Under the pieces are notes generated by a model. It worked only from the letters and a program-made list of their open reading frames with translations. It made no database searches and was not told the DNA's origin. The translations under genes and the position numbers were made by a program. Below, piece by piece: positions 42,600 through 51,792 of a stretch of DNA of 64,000 bases (position 1 is its first letter; each line of letters starts with the position of its first letter). The stretch is taken from contig MCFE01000140.1 of assembly GCA_002104905.1 (NCBI GenBank), forward strand, positions 62,001 to 126,000. Reading direction: 5' to 3'. The stretch is from Basidiobolus meristosporus CBS 931.73 (Eukaryota; Basidiobolomycota; Basidiobolomycetes; Basidiobolales; Basidiobolaceae).

Positions 42600-44222
42600 G
42601 CATTACATTGGCAGTATGATGGTCCACAGCTGGTTCTGCATAATGCTATTGTACCAATTTACCAAATGGTAATTCCTTTTTGTACCTCCCCTTGTACATT
42701 TCATATATTCCACTGTAGAATCACCTCCTCTTTATTTGCTTACCCACTACTACCCTGGGTATTCCACATATTTTTTGAATCTAAAAATACTATGGCATCC
42801 TGCTTACTAAACTCTACAAATGTGCATACCTGCCACAATTGATATACTTCTATTCCTCAACTTTAGGGCTTTTTAGTATGATACTTGCAAAGTTGCCATA
42901 TACCTTGTACTGCTGGTAGCAAATACATCTTGCAAAGATATGCTTGGTTGTTGCCACTTCTGCCATGAATACCTCCTGAATATCTGCAAGGAACTTCTTG
43001 GTATTTAGCCAATATACTCCTTCTCCCTGCTGTATTCTAGTCCCCCTTATAGGTGTGCTCTGGCATTTGTTTGTGTGAACTCCGCACTGAATGGTGTAGA
43101 AGTTGGCTTGTGACCATGGGAAGTCTGGCATACCTTGGTAGAGTTTCCTAATAATGATTAGTTGCTTGTTGCACCCAACCCAACTTTGCATTACTTAACT
43201 GATTACCCACACATTGGGGCTGCTTAGCTTCTTAATGCTATAGGCATAGGTGTCTCCATGTGCACATTTGTCCTGAAATTTTCCAACTCTTCCTGGCTGT
43301 CCTGCATGTGCCCACTCATCACATCCATGATGAACTTGAAGGTAATATTCTTGATGAGACTGGGATAGGGTAGTGCCTGCAACTTGACTTGTCTTCCTAT
43401 CTCCCCACACATCTACTCCATAGGAAACTCCCACAAGGTGCAGCAAGGCTTCATATTCTCCACACACCATGCAAGATGGCGTAGAGTATGGGTACAGTAG
43501 CAGCAGAGATCTACATGCTCATCTTTATGTTTGTAGTATAGCCGCTCAAATTCTGCCACAAACTCCTTGCACAACAGCTGTAGATACATCAAGTTGGTAT
43601 TAGTGATATGCTTCTGGATAGATATTCCAACAATGTCCACTTATGACCCCCAATGCTTCCAATGTACTCTTGGTAGGAATGGCTTCAGAATGCCACTGAA
43701 TAAATACATATCTAATTCATGCAGTTTGTGCATTTGTACTGTGGCATAAGCATATGCATATTTATTGGAGCCCATGAGAAGTACTTAGGGTAGCGGACAC
43801 TCTGTAATATCTTGCCCATTCTCTCAGATTTCTCCAGTACCTCAAAGAGTTCATTTAGCTTGAAATGCCCCATGTGCTACTTGGTCATCAGTATAGGGAT
43901 ATGGCTGAAAGCAAATGCATTGCTCCCAGTGGAAAGCTTTTGCTCCAACAGATACCCTCTATCTTAAGTGTCTCCAGTTTCCAATTGAATTCATATTCTG
44001 ACCAATGGCTTATAGCTTGCCAACTTTGCTGCAATTGCATGCTGACTTCTCTACATTCTCTCTGTGATAGATGATATTCTCAGTGCTGGTGTTTGGGTAA
44101 TATTAATGTGTGTGAGTTATGGAGTAAATCCCCTGGTTTTCACACATTTGACAGCAATACCATCCATTGTGCCTGGAAAAACCTGCTATCTTGCTGATGG
44201 CTGGGGTATCTCCACTGCAGTT
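42600..44222 (-). pseudogene. CACTA-E Tnp2, C-terminal half
   Basis: Minus-strand pieces: 43413-43640 has LLCKEFVAEFERLYYKHKDE and LRHLAWCVENMKPCCTLWEF, with the family FPME at its end. 43224-43412 continues MCGEIGRQVKLQALPYPSLI. 43195-43470 reads the same DNA in another frame. 42850-43191 (113 residues, MPDFPWSQANFYTIQCG) follows after a stop and may be a further exon or domain. Upstream, 43700-44100 holds the KLNEPF region. The Harbinger element separates this half from 47668 onward. Confidence 0.78.
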
Positions 44223-44225
44223 AAT

Positions 44226-44250
44226 AGACTTGTTCCACCGTACCGTGCCA
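44226..44250 (+). repeat. Harbinger left terminal repeat
   Basis: AGACTTGTTC is shared with the right end and both MITEs; after ten bases it diverges (CACCGTACCGTGCCA), sharing only the GTGCCA at the same distance. GGCGCGCA and GCGCAAT motifs follow, replacing the GGCACTA motifs of the right end. Confidence 0.8.
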
Positions 44251-44969
44251 GGGCGCGCAGCGCAATCCGCGGTTGCAAAGAATGATTGGGCGCAATATTA
44301 TAGCTACCAGAAGGCAGGATTGTTCTTGGACGATTTTGCACTATGCGGGACAATCTTGCACACTATGGCACAATCTGACACGATGAGGTTGGCGCGGAAG
44401 ATCACGCCAACTTGTAATGCTTGCATCACGTGCGCAATCGGATACCGCTATAATGGCAGGTAAAATCTGGTATTTGGATATGTTTCTTTAATGTAAATGG
44501 AAATAAATGTGTATCACACTATAAACTATACTGATACTTACCATTTTGGTTACCCTCACTCCAATTGGACGGTATCTCAGTGGTTAATTGGTCCAAAAGT
44601 ATCCTGAAGCTGGCAGACCCCAATTGGCTCATTGACTACTGAAAAAGCTACCTGATTTGCCATCAAATATCCCATTTTGCCCATTGAGCAAGTAAATCCC
44701 TGATCCTAGTGATTGGGCAAGGTGTCATAGCTAGCACGCAAGCAATTGTGTAGGTGCAAAACAGATCCAATAGCTGCACTGGTATTACAGATGACGTATA
44801 TATATGCAGGGTGTTTATTTATAGGGGTTCTGTCTCAAATGTGAGACAACCTTGATATTACTTATATCAAAAATTTGATGATCACTGATTTGCGATGGCT
44901 TGATTTGGATCGCAAAAAAAAAAGGGTTGTCAGGATCATTACGAATGTGAGCGATTCAAAGCGATTGCA

Positions 44970-45299
44970 TCATCTTCTCCTGGGTTTTTTTCTCACAGGG
45001 ATTACTACTGAAGCATTTGGTAGTGACTCACTTTGCACACCTATACTACTTCCTGGCTGACTATCATCTTGGCTACTTGTGTATTTGTAGTCAGTATTTT
45101 GCCTCCTAGTTGATGAGTGCAATGCTGCAGCTTGGCCGCGCTGAATCGCTCTGACTGAACCAACTGAACCAACTGAACCGGCCTGTAGTGCCACGCGCTG
45201 ACGCGTTCTTTTACTTGCCAAGGGCTCCGGTGGTTGAGTCACTTCATGTTGGTCATCATCAGTCAGTTCACCAGAAGTAACTTGCTGATGGTCAGGCAA
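44970..45299 (-). CDS. Candidate second exon of the Harbinger accessory gene
   Basis: An open 109-residue stretch downstream of the 45404-46240 ORF, in another frame. It is polar, with TDDDQHEV, a SVGSVGSV run, and a basic end PVRKKPRRR that could act as a nuclear localisation signal. Codon use and CpG richness match the ORF upstream. It may be joined by splicing across 45300-45403 or belong to the 3' untranslated region. I recognise no domain. Confidence 0.35.
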   Translation of the reverse strand: MPDHQQVTSGELTDDDQHEVTQPPEPLASKRTRQRVALQAGSVGSVGSVRAIQRGQAAALHSSTRRQNTDYKYTSSQDDSQPGSSIGVQSESLPNASVVIPVRKKPRRR

Positions 45300-45403
45300 A
45301 ACGGCACGTGCAGGCGCGCCTTGACACGTTGAGATGGCCCTTGGCTGAGTTCAATGTGATGCCGCATGTTGACGCGACTTGGTCCGCTCCAATGGACTTG
45401 TGT

Positions 45404-46240
45404 CTAAATGAGCAGTTTGGCAAGTTCTGGTAGTTTTGCTCTGAAGCGCGCGCGTTGACCCAACACACGTTGACTCAATGTGCGTGACTCAACGCGGGGC
45501 GTCCTGGTAAAGGGTGTTGGCGTAGTCTGGACTGACGTGCGCCGGCGCGCTGTGGTTGCAAGAGATGGTAGGGAATCCAGCAAGGTGTGCTGGCGCGATC
45601 TGGACGATGTTGCTTGCGGTCTGTATTCTTCCTCCTGAAGCTCACCATCTGATTCCTCAAGGTATTCACTTACCCTCTGTCTGATACTTTGGAGCTGTTG
45701 CCTGGATGAGTGCTGTGTATATTGCTCTTGGAAGCCACTTAGCTCTACTAATATATCACGTAGTACATTAGTCATTTGAGGCAAAAACTCATTCAAAATC
45801 TCTTTGTTTCCCAAAGTTGAGGCACAAACGGACACGTCCGGCCCGTACTGTGCAAATTGCACGCGAAATTGTTCCTGCACGGCTTCCTCGTCAAATCCCC
45901 TCACTCTCAGCTCATTCTTGATTTCAATACTTGTCTTGTTATATATCTTTTTACATACATCGGCTGGCATCTTGATGTAGAACTCATGCCACAGCTTTCT
46001 ACTCAAATTCTTCCATCTTTGTCGACTCTCTGAGGTATCTAGTTCTGCTAGATTAATCAGTAGTGCCCAAATATCTGTATGAAGGCTCATCATAGACACT
46101 TGGGCCATACTAAAATCATTTGGCGAGAACTTGAACGGAGCCAACATCAACTTTTCCGGTCTGGACCGCACTTGTGAGCTGGGGGATGGGTTTTGTCTGG
46201 GTTGTACTAAAGATGAGTTGAGGCTTGGTATGGGGACCAT
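45404..46240 (-). CDS. Harbinger accessory protein candidate, 278 residues
   Basis: Uninterrupted frame from the ATG at 46240 (MVPIPSLNSS) to TAG, divergent from the transposase across a ~360-bp AT-rich gap. Residues ~50-110 form a mixed helical region with WALLINLAELDTSESRQRWKN and a WHEF pair of tryptophans. Residues ~170-230 are glutamine-rich, possibly coiled coil. The last 60 residues are rich in R, T and S. Harbinger elements usually encode a Myb/SANT-like partner needed for nuclear import and end binding of the transposase; position suggests that role, but I see no clear Myb motif. CpG content is far higher than in the neighbours. Confidence 0.6.
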   Translation of the reverse strand: MVPIPSLNSSLVQPRQNPSPSSQVRSRPEKLMLAPFKFSPNDFSMAQVSMMSLHTDIWALLINLAELDTSESRQRWKNLSRKLWHEFYIKMPADVCKKIYNKTSIEIKNELRVRGFDEEAVQEQFRVQFAQYGPDVSVCASTLGNKEILNEFLPQMTNVLRDILVELSGFQEQYTQHSSRQQLQSIRQRVSEYLEESDGELQEEEYRPQATSSRSRQHTLLDSLPSLATTARRRTSVQTTPTPFTRTPRVESRTLSQRVLGQRARFRAKLPELAKLLI

Positions 46241-46599
46241 AGCAACGGATTTGGATACTTATACAGCAGTATATTGGCATCAACCTGGTCTTATATGAAA
46301 TATATATGAAAACTAAAGTGATTGTTGAATTTTCCATATATTATGCATGATGCATCTCGGATCGCGTTGACACGGATCAGATTACATCAATTGCAGATTT
46401 CCTATTTGATTATAGACCTATGATTAAAGCATCAATAAAAGTACCAAGGCATTGTTTGCGGATGATTTTTGCGACATAATAATGGGATACATGGCAATTG
46501 ATGGAGATTTAACCATAATGTGTTAAAAATCAGATAAATAACGCAGATCGCGCCGAATCAATTCAAACCGCCACCATACGATCATCCATCAATTTTAAT
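46241..46599. promoter_or_regulatory. Divergent intergenic region of the Harbinger element
   Basis: A 359-bp AT-rich gap between the two Harbinger genes, the only place for both promoters. It contains GATCGCGTTGACACGG at about 46360 and CAGATCGCGCCGAATC at about 46543, CpG-containing blocks resembling those of the minus-strand gene. No TATA box is certain. Confidence 0.45.
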
Positions 46600-47484
46600 A
46601 TGACTTACTCATCTGAATGGTCTTTTCTCATCAATCCCATCACTACCACTGGATTTCCTTTTGACACACTGGAGGAGATCTATTCCAAGTACTGTGGACC
46701 ATCAACCCCAATCTACTCAAGGAGATCCCTTGTTAAGCTTCTCTGCTATTACAAGAACTATTGCCCTACAAGGTTTCATCCCACCATCCATGGCAACAAA
46801 AGTCCTAGAAGCTTTCATTCCCAGCTGACAGCAATGGAGAACCACCTTGCAGAGGGTATGAATGACTTAGAGCAAGCTTGGAATACTAGGTTCAGAAGCT
46901 CCAATAGACTTCCATATCCCAGAGTGTTCAGCAACAGGTTCCATATCAGGAGTATTTTGGATACCTTCCCAGTGAGGATTAACAGACCTTCTAGAGGGCA
47001 GAGGCACTTTTATTCTGGCAAGTACAAGGCACACTGTGTGAAGTTTCAAGCACTGTCTGACATTGAGGGTAACATCATCTGGTTTAGTGGGCCATTTGCT
47101 GGAAGTAGGCATGACAAAGCTCTCTGGGTAGAGAATCATCCTGAATTCAGTAGAGGGGAGAAATGTATGGCAGACTTGGCCTATATAGGAGAGGATTGTC
47201 AGAGATTAGGATGTATTACAGCTTATAGGAAGCCAAGGAATGGTGTGCTTAGCAGGAAGCAGAAGCTCTACAATGAGATATTTAATCATTTCAGAGTAAG
47301 GGTAGAGCACACATCTGGATATTTGAAGAGATTCAGCATATTGGCAGGTAAATACAGAGGAAAGTCATATATAGGAGAAAACAGCAGAATAGGTAAAATA
47401 GTTAAGATACTTATCAATGCACAGTATGTTCATACAAGAAGATATCCACTGAGAGAAATGTGTCTGGAGCATTATGAAGAGTAA
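46600..47484 (+). CDS. PIF/Harbinger DDE transposase, 294 residues
   Basis: Intact frame from ATG (MTYSSEWSF) to TAA. Family layout of DDE_Tnp_4/HARBI1-like enzymes: first acidic residue D121 in SILDTFPVRINRP, then the FYSGKYKAHCVKFQ block (137-150), GPFAGSRHDKALW with the conserved HD (171-172), CMADLAYIGEDC with D192, AYRKPRNG, and NHFRVRVEHTSGYLKR with E236. So the D-D-E set is complete. The N-terminal 110 residues, probably DNA-binding, end near RLPYPRVF. It is shorter than many family members (about 350-450 residues), so a 5' exon could be missing from this reading. It would cut and paste this element and probably the MITEs. Confidence 0.88.
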   Translation: MTYSSEWSFLINPITTTGFPFDTLEEIYSKYCGPSTPIYSRRSLVKLLCYYKNYCPTRFHPTIHGNKSPRSFHSQLTAMENHLAEGMNDLEQAWNTRFRSSNRLPYPRVFSNRFHIRSILDTFPVRINRPSRGQRHFYSGKYKAHCVKFQALSDIEGNIIWFSGPFAGSRHDKALWVENHPEFSRGEKCMADLAYIGEDCQRLGCITAYRKPRNGVLSRKQKLYNEIFNHFRVRVEHTSGYLKRFSILAGKYRGKSYIGENSRIGKIVKILINAQYVHTRRYPLREMCLEHYEE

Positions 47485-47667
47485 ATAAAGCAAGGAAAGC
47501 ACTATTCTGAGCAACATAAGTAAGATTGAGTAAAATTACCAGTAACTGTATCATACCACTGGCATCATGGTAGAAATTATAGTGCCAGATGGTGCCGTAG
47601 AGTGCCAGATCAATCCGGCACTATAAACTGGCTGGCACTATGTGGCACTATCCAACAGAACAAGTCT
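47485..47667 (+). repeat. Harbinger right subterminal region and terminal repeat
   Basis: After the transposase stop this 183-bp stretch holds five TGCCA/TGGCA-type motifs (AGTGCCAGA, GGTGCCG, AGTGCCAGA, CGGCACTAT, CTGGCACTAT) and the end TGTGGCACTATCCAAC..AACAAGTCT. The last ~28 bp match both MITEs with one change. The repeated GGCACTAT is a candidate transposase or partner binding site. Confidence 0.8.
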
Positions 47668-48900
47668 AATAATATGGGCTTTTACATGCCAGTCATTTAC
47701 TGTTATCCCACTGGAAAGCATACAAAACTCATCCAGCAATGGATATAGGTTGTTATCCAGGTTGGATGGTGACTTAGGCCCAGATACCAGTGAGACTACC
47801 ATCAGATTATTGCTTTGATACTGTAAGATGGGCAGCAGACTCAGATTGATGAGAATCAGTGGCTGGCAGGGTTTGCTGGTAGAGTACTTGTTTAATGAGA
47901 GTCCATCAAGTGCCAAGGCAATGGCATAGTAATACATACCTTCAAAGTAGCCCTTGCTTCTTAGCTGTTTGCAATGTTTGCCATTGATTATATTGGATAT
48001 GTTTGCGCTTGATTGATACTGAGTGTGGTACTCTATATCTTAGCAATATTTGTTGGACTGCATCAGCTTCCTCAGACAGGGTATGACCGGAATATATCTG
48101 GAGTGTGAACAGTGTTTTACCTCAATGGTGGTAAATTCCTGACAATTTGGACAGGTTAATTGATAGCATTTTTGGATGTGAATGCCATGTAACTGTTGAC
48201 ACATGCTGGAATCAGGACAGTCTCTGGATCATATGTTGCCAGCCACATGGTGGTTGTCCGCTTGTACCATGTATATGGTAAGTTGCATCCCAGTATGATT
48301 TTGGCAAGAAGTAGTAATAAATCCTCAAAGCCTCCATTACTGATATTAGTGGAAACACGCCACTTCTCTAGCCACAACATTACATCATTCATCAGTAGAT
48401 GGATTGCTGGGCTCACTTGGCTCTATAAAGTATCCTTGGCATTTGTTTCAACAGGTGTTGTCTAATTGCATATAGGGATTTTACTGGGCTCATATGTGGT
48501 ACTGTTGTAAGGGGAGATAGGCTGAAAATCCATCAGTGAGCATTCTTTGTCAGAGCTATCACTCTGCCTGCCATATTCAGAATGCTGATGTGAGCCTAAA
48601 GGTTCCACAAACTCACCTGACACAGTTTGTGTAAGGTGACAAAGATGGCCAGGTGCCAATATAGAATTATCAACTGACTGGCAAGATATTGTTGGTATGG
48701 TATTGACCAATGAATAGTCAAAAATGACTTGGGTGGCAAAACACTGGTCTTGATCCTTGTAATACTTCCTATGCTGTATGTTTGCTTCATGGCTGAGAGG
48801 CTTGCCACAATAGCTACATGGTCTTTTTTCTCTTCTCTTACAGTGTTGAGTCAAAGTAGTCTTGTCTATGGGGCAAACAGTTTGACCTTCAACAATGTAA
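47668..48900 (-). pseudogene. CACTA-E Tnp2, N-terminal half
   Basis: The minus-strand start region is MDKTTLTQHCKRREKRPCSYCGK (48462-48870; zinc finger CSYCGKPLSHEANIQH). Next come SVIHLLMNDVMLWLEKW (48156-48416) and a cysteine-rich stretch, then 47638-47937 with the Tnp2 core QPLILINLSLLPILQYQSNN and LVSGPKSPSNLDNNLYPLLDE. Stops separate the pieces. The end of 47638-47937 runs into the Harbinger terminal repeat. Confidence 0.82.
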
Positions 48901-49225
48901 CGCTATTATATCACTTTTTGGTCAATACTCATGTGAACTTAAGACAGTCTTGTATTTGAGACATTGCACCTATATTAATGTAAGATTCAATGATGACCCA
49001 CCAAAATAAGCATTATAAATAAAGTTGTGGCACTGCATACACACAAATATGTAACACTATTTCCCCCTTGGTTTGACTCACTTCCTTATATATGCTGCCA
49101 AAAAATAAAGCAAAGTTGTCTGGTTCCTAACCAAACCCCACCACTGATGGCAACAGACAAATGCTTGGACAACAGCTTGCTTTGACATTCAGTGCAACAA
49201 GCAGGGCTACATCCAAAAAGGCCCT
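48901..49225. promoter_or_regulatory. Divergent control region of CACTA-E
   Basis: About 320 bp between the Tnp2 start (minus) and the first gene2 homology (plus). Similar DNA is found at 30001-30235 and 60650-60950, so it is a conserved part of the element. Any first gene2 exon with its ATG must lie here or upstream; I did not identify one. Confidence 0.45.
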
Positions 49226-49792
49226 GTGGACAGTGTGCCCATTGAAGGTAATAATGCGGACTCCTCAGGCTCTCAGTCAAGTAGGCAACTGAGAACCTCT
49301 GCAGAGCCACAAGCTGACCATTATGCTCAGGCAGATGAGAATGTAGCAAATGCAGTACCCTCAGTTGAAGACCAGCAAGTGGCTGTCATAACAGCACCAC
49401 CACCCATGTTAGCAAGTATGTTGTCTGCTCATAACAAAGCATTAGTGAACCAATTAGGTGCAGTGGCTGATAGGATAGATGCAATGGCCCAGAGAAATAA
49501 GGGAATAGTCCAGAAACAGAATGAGCAGATAATATGTGTAGAGCCATGAATATTGCTGGTAGAGAAAGCAGTATCTTTGCTGCAAAGAAGGAACCCAAGT
49601 AGCTCAATGTCACAGCCAAGAATTGAGCCATTTCCCAATGTAACAGCAGAGGAACACTGTACAGTCTTTGATGCACAACAACAGTGCCCAAAGATGTAGC
49701 CCACAGAAAAACCTATCACAGCATGGAGGGAGACAATGTGGTGGTTATACCAAAGCCTAAAAATCAAAAGACCTTGAAATCTGCAAAGCCAT

Positions 49793-50246
49793 TTTAGTGG
49801 TGTCAAAGAGACACCCACTAACAGATGTGCTCATTCCCATATTTTCCACCTCCCTGTTTCTCTACTACACTTATTTTAGTTTTATCACATTTGTCTTACT
49901 TGATCAGTACTATCCCATTAGCCGGCTGACTATCACATCAGCTTACCTTATTGCATAAGTTATCCCTTACTTTATGTAAGATTACTAGCTGTAAGTGCTT
50001 TGACATTAGGCAAGTACCCATGCCAATACCTGTGACACATGATCAAACTGTGTCACCATCCCTACCATTTCTATACCATATATGGTATCCCTATGTTATG
50101 CAGGTTTCAAAGTACTGATTCCTGATTGGTTGGATGTGCTGTGCCCATACCTACTTAGAATTCTCTTAGCTCACTCTGATGTCATTAAGATTTCTATTGA
50201 TCTCTAGAACCTTCTGGAGCACCATGATTAGTGATCACTTGGCTTG
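49793..50246 (+). repeat. LTR-3 fragment in gene2 of CACTA-E
   Basis: Starts TTTTAGTGGTGTCAAAGAGAC and stays colinear with 62229-62580 and with 24966-24500 (reverse). The LTR end and about 150 bp of gene2 are deleted, and gene2 resumes at TGGATTTAAACAGGC. Includes ACCATATATGGT near 50079. Confidence 0.65.
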
Positions 50247-50352
50247 GATTTAAACAGGCAAACAGAGTTTGGCCAGCATTGGTTTGCTAAGAAAGTATCT
50301 GAAGAGTAGCAGAAGCTGTCAAAGGCAGAAGAATAAGGTTGCCATGGCTAAA

Positions 50353-50770
50353 AGCCAGTGGCTTCCTCAAGAGCCTGTTACAAGCAGGGCTGAAAGCTCC
50401 AGACAAGCATCAAAGAGACATCAGGTAGCTGGAAGAGTGCCAATTAGGGACAAGCAGGCGGACACAGATGCACCAGGACAACATTTATCAAGGACAAAGT
50501 GTAGCACCACTCAAGAAGCACTCAGTGAAAGTAGCAGTGAAGGACCTGGCAGTGATAAAAATCAGTGGCTTTTACAGGAGCCTGTCACAACTCCAGCTGA
50601 GAGCTCAAAACAAGCAGAAAAGAAACCTCAGGCTGTCAGGAGAGTGCCAGAAAGGGACAAGCAGGCCAAAACAAATGTGTCAGAGCAGAATTCATCAAGG
50701 AAAGAATGCAATCTTTACAAGAAGCACTCAGACAAAGTAGCAGTGAAAGACCTTGCAGCAATAAAGGAAA
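50353..50770 (+). repeat. Tandem 207-bp coding repeat in gene2
   Basis: Two units starting at CAGTGGCTT (50356) and CAGTGGCTT (50563), 207 bp apart, in frame (69 codons). The same pair occurs in CACTA-D (39890-40330) and CACTA-F (63140-63560), so it belongs to the gene and is not a local duplication. Confidence 0.8.
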
Positions 50771-51463
50771 AGGTAAAGGGAAAAATGCCTACCCAAGCCT
50801 GAGACAGGGAGGCATGGAACAAAAACTGTAGCTCTCACCAATCAATGCCGCAAGCCTGGAGCAGACTGAATCACATTATAACTAAGAAATTACCAACAAG
50901 AAAGCAGCTGTTTTCACAAGAGTTGGAAGCACAGACAGTTGAGCTACACTCCAGCAAGGTAGATGAGTTTACTGAAAAAGGCAATTTGTCTACCTCAGCC
51001 TCCACATCCTCCATTGCTGACACAGTGGAGATCCCACTGACTGCCAAAGCTACAACATCAAGAGCTTGAAAGACTATCACAATGCCTTAAGTGGAATTTT
51101 GGAACATTAATAGGCACACCAAGAGGTTGCAGCACTTCTTCATGAGCAGTGCTCAAGAAAACACACTGGAATATTGCAAGGATTCATTGCAAAGACTGGC
51201 AGATGAGGTGCTAGAACCTGCTGTGCCAGCTGAAGACCAGGACATGTGGGAACCAGTGAATGAGCAGTGGCACAAAGCCATTGGGTTCCCACTAAAGTCA
51301 TGGAAGCAGAGCATTACAGCAGAAATACTTATTGAGTGGTGGATTTTAATGGAGTTACTTATTGAGTGTTGGGTTGGGCTTAATGTTAGTGTAGGGTATA
51401 GGGACTTGTATAGGTCGATACAATTGGCAATTGAGGTACAACTGAAGTTTCAACAGAAATAAA

Positions 51464-51792
51464 TCAATTTGTATGGATGAAAAGTTAGAGAAATGGTTAA
51501 GTCAGGAAGTAAGGAGTGTGAAAAAGAGGCAATAGCCAATCAATGCACACAAATGTAGGAGGCAATAGAGTGTCCAGGATTAGAAAGTGAGCAAACTGGC
51601 AGGGAACCAATCAAAAGCCACTAATGCATTGTTGTGATGAAAAATTTTGACCAAGTTTTTTGTGAAATCTGGGGTGCAATTATTCTTCAATGGTCTCTAG
51701 ACAGTGTCCTGACAGGATCAGTACCTCTTAGTCACAGGACTTTAGCTTTGTGATAGCCTTTTGATGGGATCATCTCATAACTTTTCATAGGG
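51464..51792 (+). other. CACTA-E gene2 3' flank and right terminus
   Basis: Non-coding end of the element. Conserved blocks TCACAGGACTT and TTGTGATAGCCTTTTGATGG recur in CACTA-A, -C and -D near their ends. Terminates TTTTCATAGGG. Confidence 0.7.

Larger units (their letters stand above)
44226..47667. mobile_element. PIF/Harbinger-type DNA transposon, possibly autonomous
   Basis: 3442 bp. The left end is AGACTTGTTCCACCG; the right end, read inward, AGACTTGTTCTGTTGG. AAT flanks both sides (44223-44225 and 47668-47670). CACTA-A keeps the empty site GGTTAATAATATG at about 20762, so the insertion edges are certain to the base. It has two genes in opposite orientation: a DDE transposase (plus, 46600-47484) and a second ORF (minus, 45404-46240), the usual two-gene layout of the superfamily. 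The left 2.2 kb is CpG-rich, the right part CpG-poor. Confidence 0.92.
49226..51463 (+). pseudogene. CACTA-E gene2, unknown second protein
   Basis: Three open parts. 49226-49549 (starts at GTG, so the true start is upstream or in another exon) is acidic/Q-rich with PPPMLASMLSAHNKALVNQ and a likely coiled coil. 50269-50802 has two tandem ~69-residue repeats, each with QWLPQEPVT, AESS(R/K)QA, RVPxRDKQA and, in the first, SSSEGPGSDK. 51091-51462 is a conserved region: NINRHTKRLQHFF, AVPAEDQDMWEPVNEQWH, LIEWWILMELL. A copy occurs beside Tnp2 in every CACTA here, so it is the element's second gene, perhaps an end-binding partner; no known domain recognised. An LTR-3 insertion removed part of the middle. 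Confidence 0.65.
42262..51792. mobile_element. CACTA-E, most complete CACTA/Tnp2 element
   Basis: The left end starts CGCTATGAAAAATAATTTGG; the right end, read inward, CCCTATGAAAAGTTATGAG. Eleven of the first 12 bases agree, the best terminal match in the window. Tnp2 is on the minus strand (48900 to about 42830) and gene2 on the plus strand (49226-51463), diverging from about 48900-49220. Nested are the Harbinger element (44226-47667) and an LTR-3 piece (49793-50246). No clean 3-bp target duplication is visible, because the flanking Copia-2c has lost over 1 kb at the insertion point. Confidence 0.82.
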
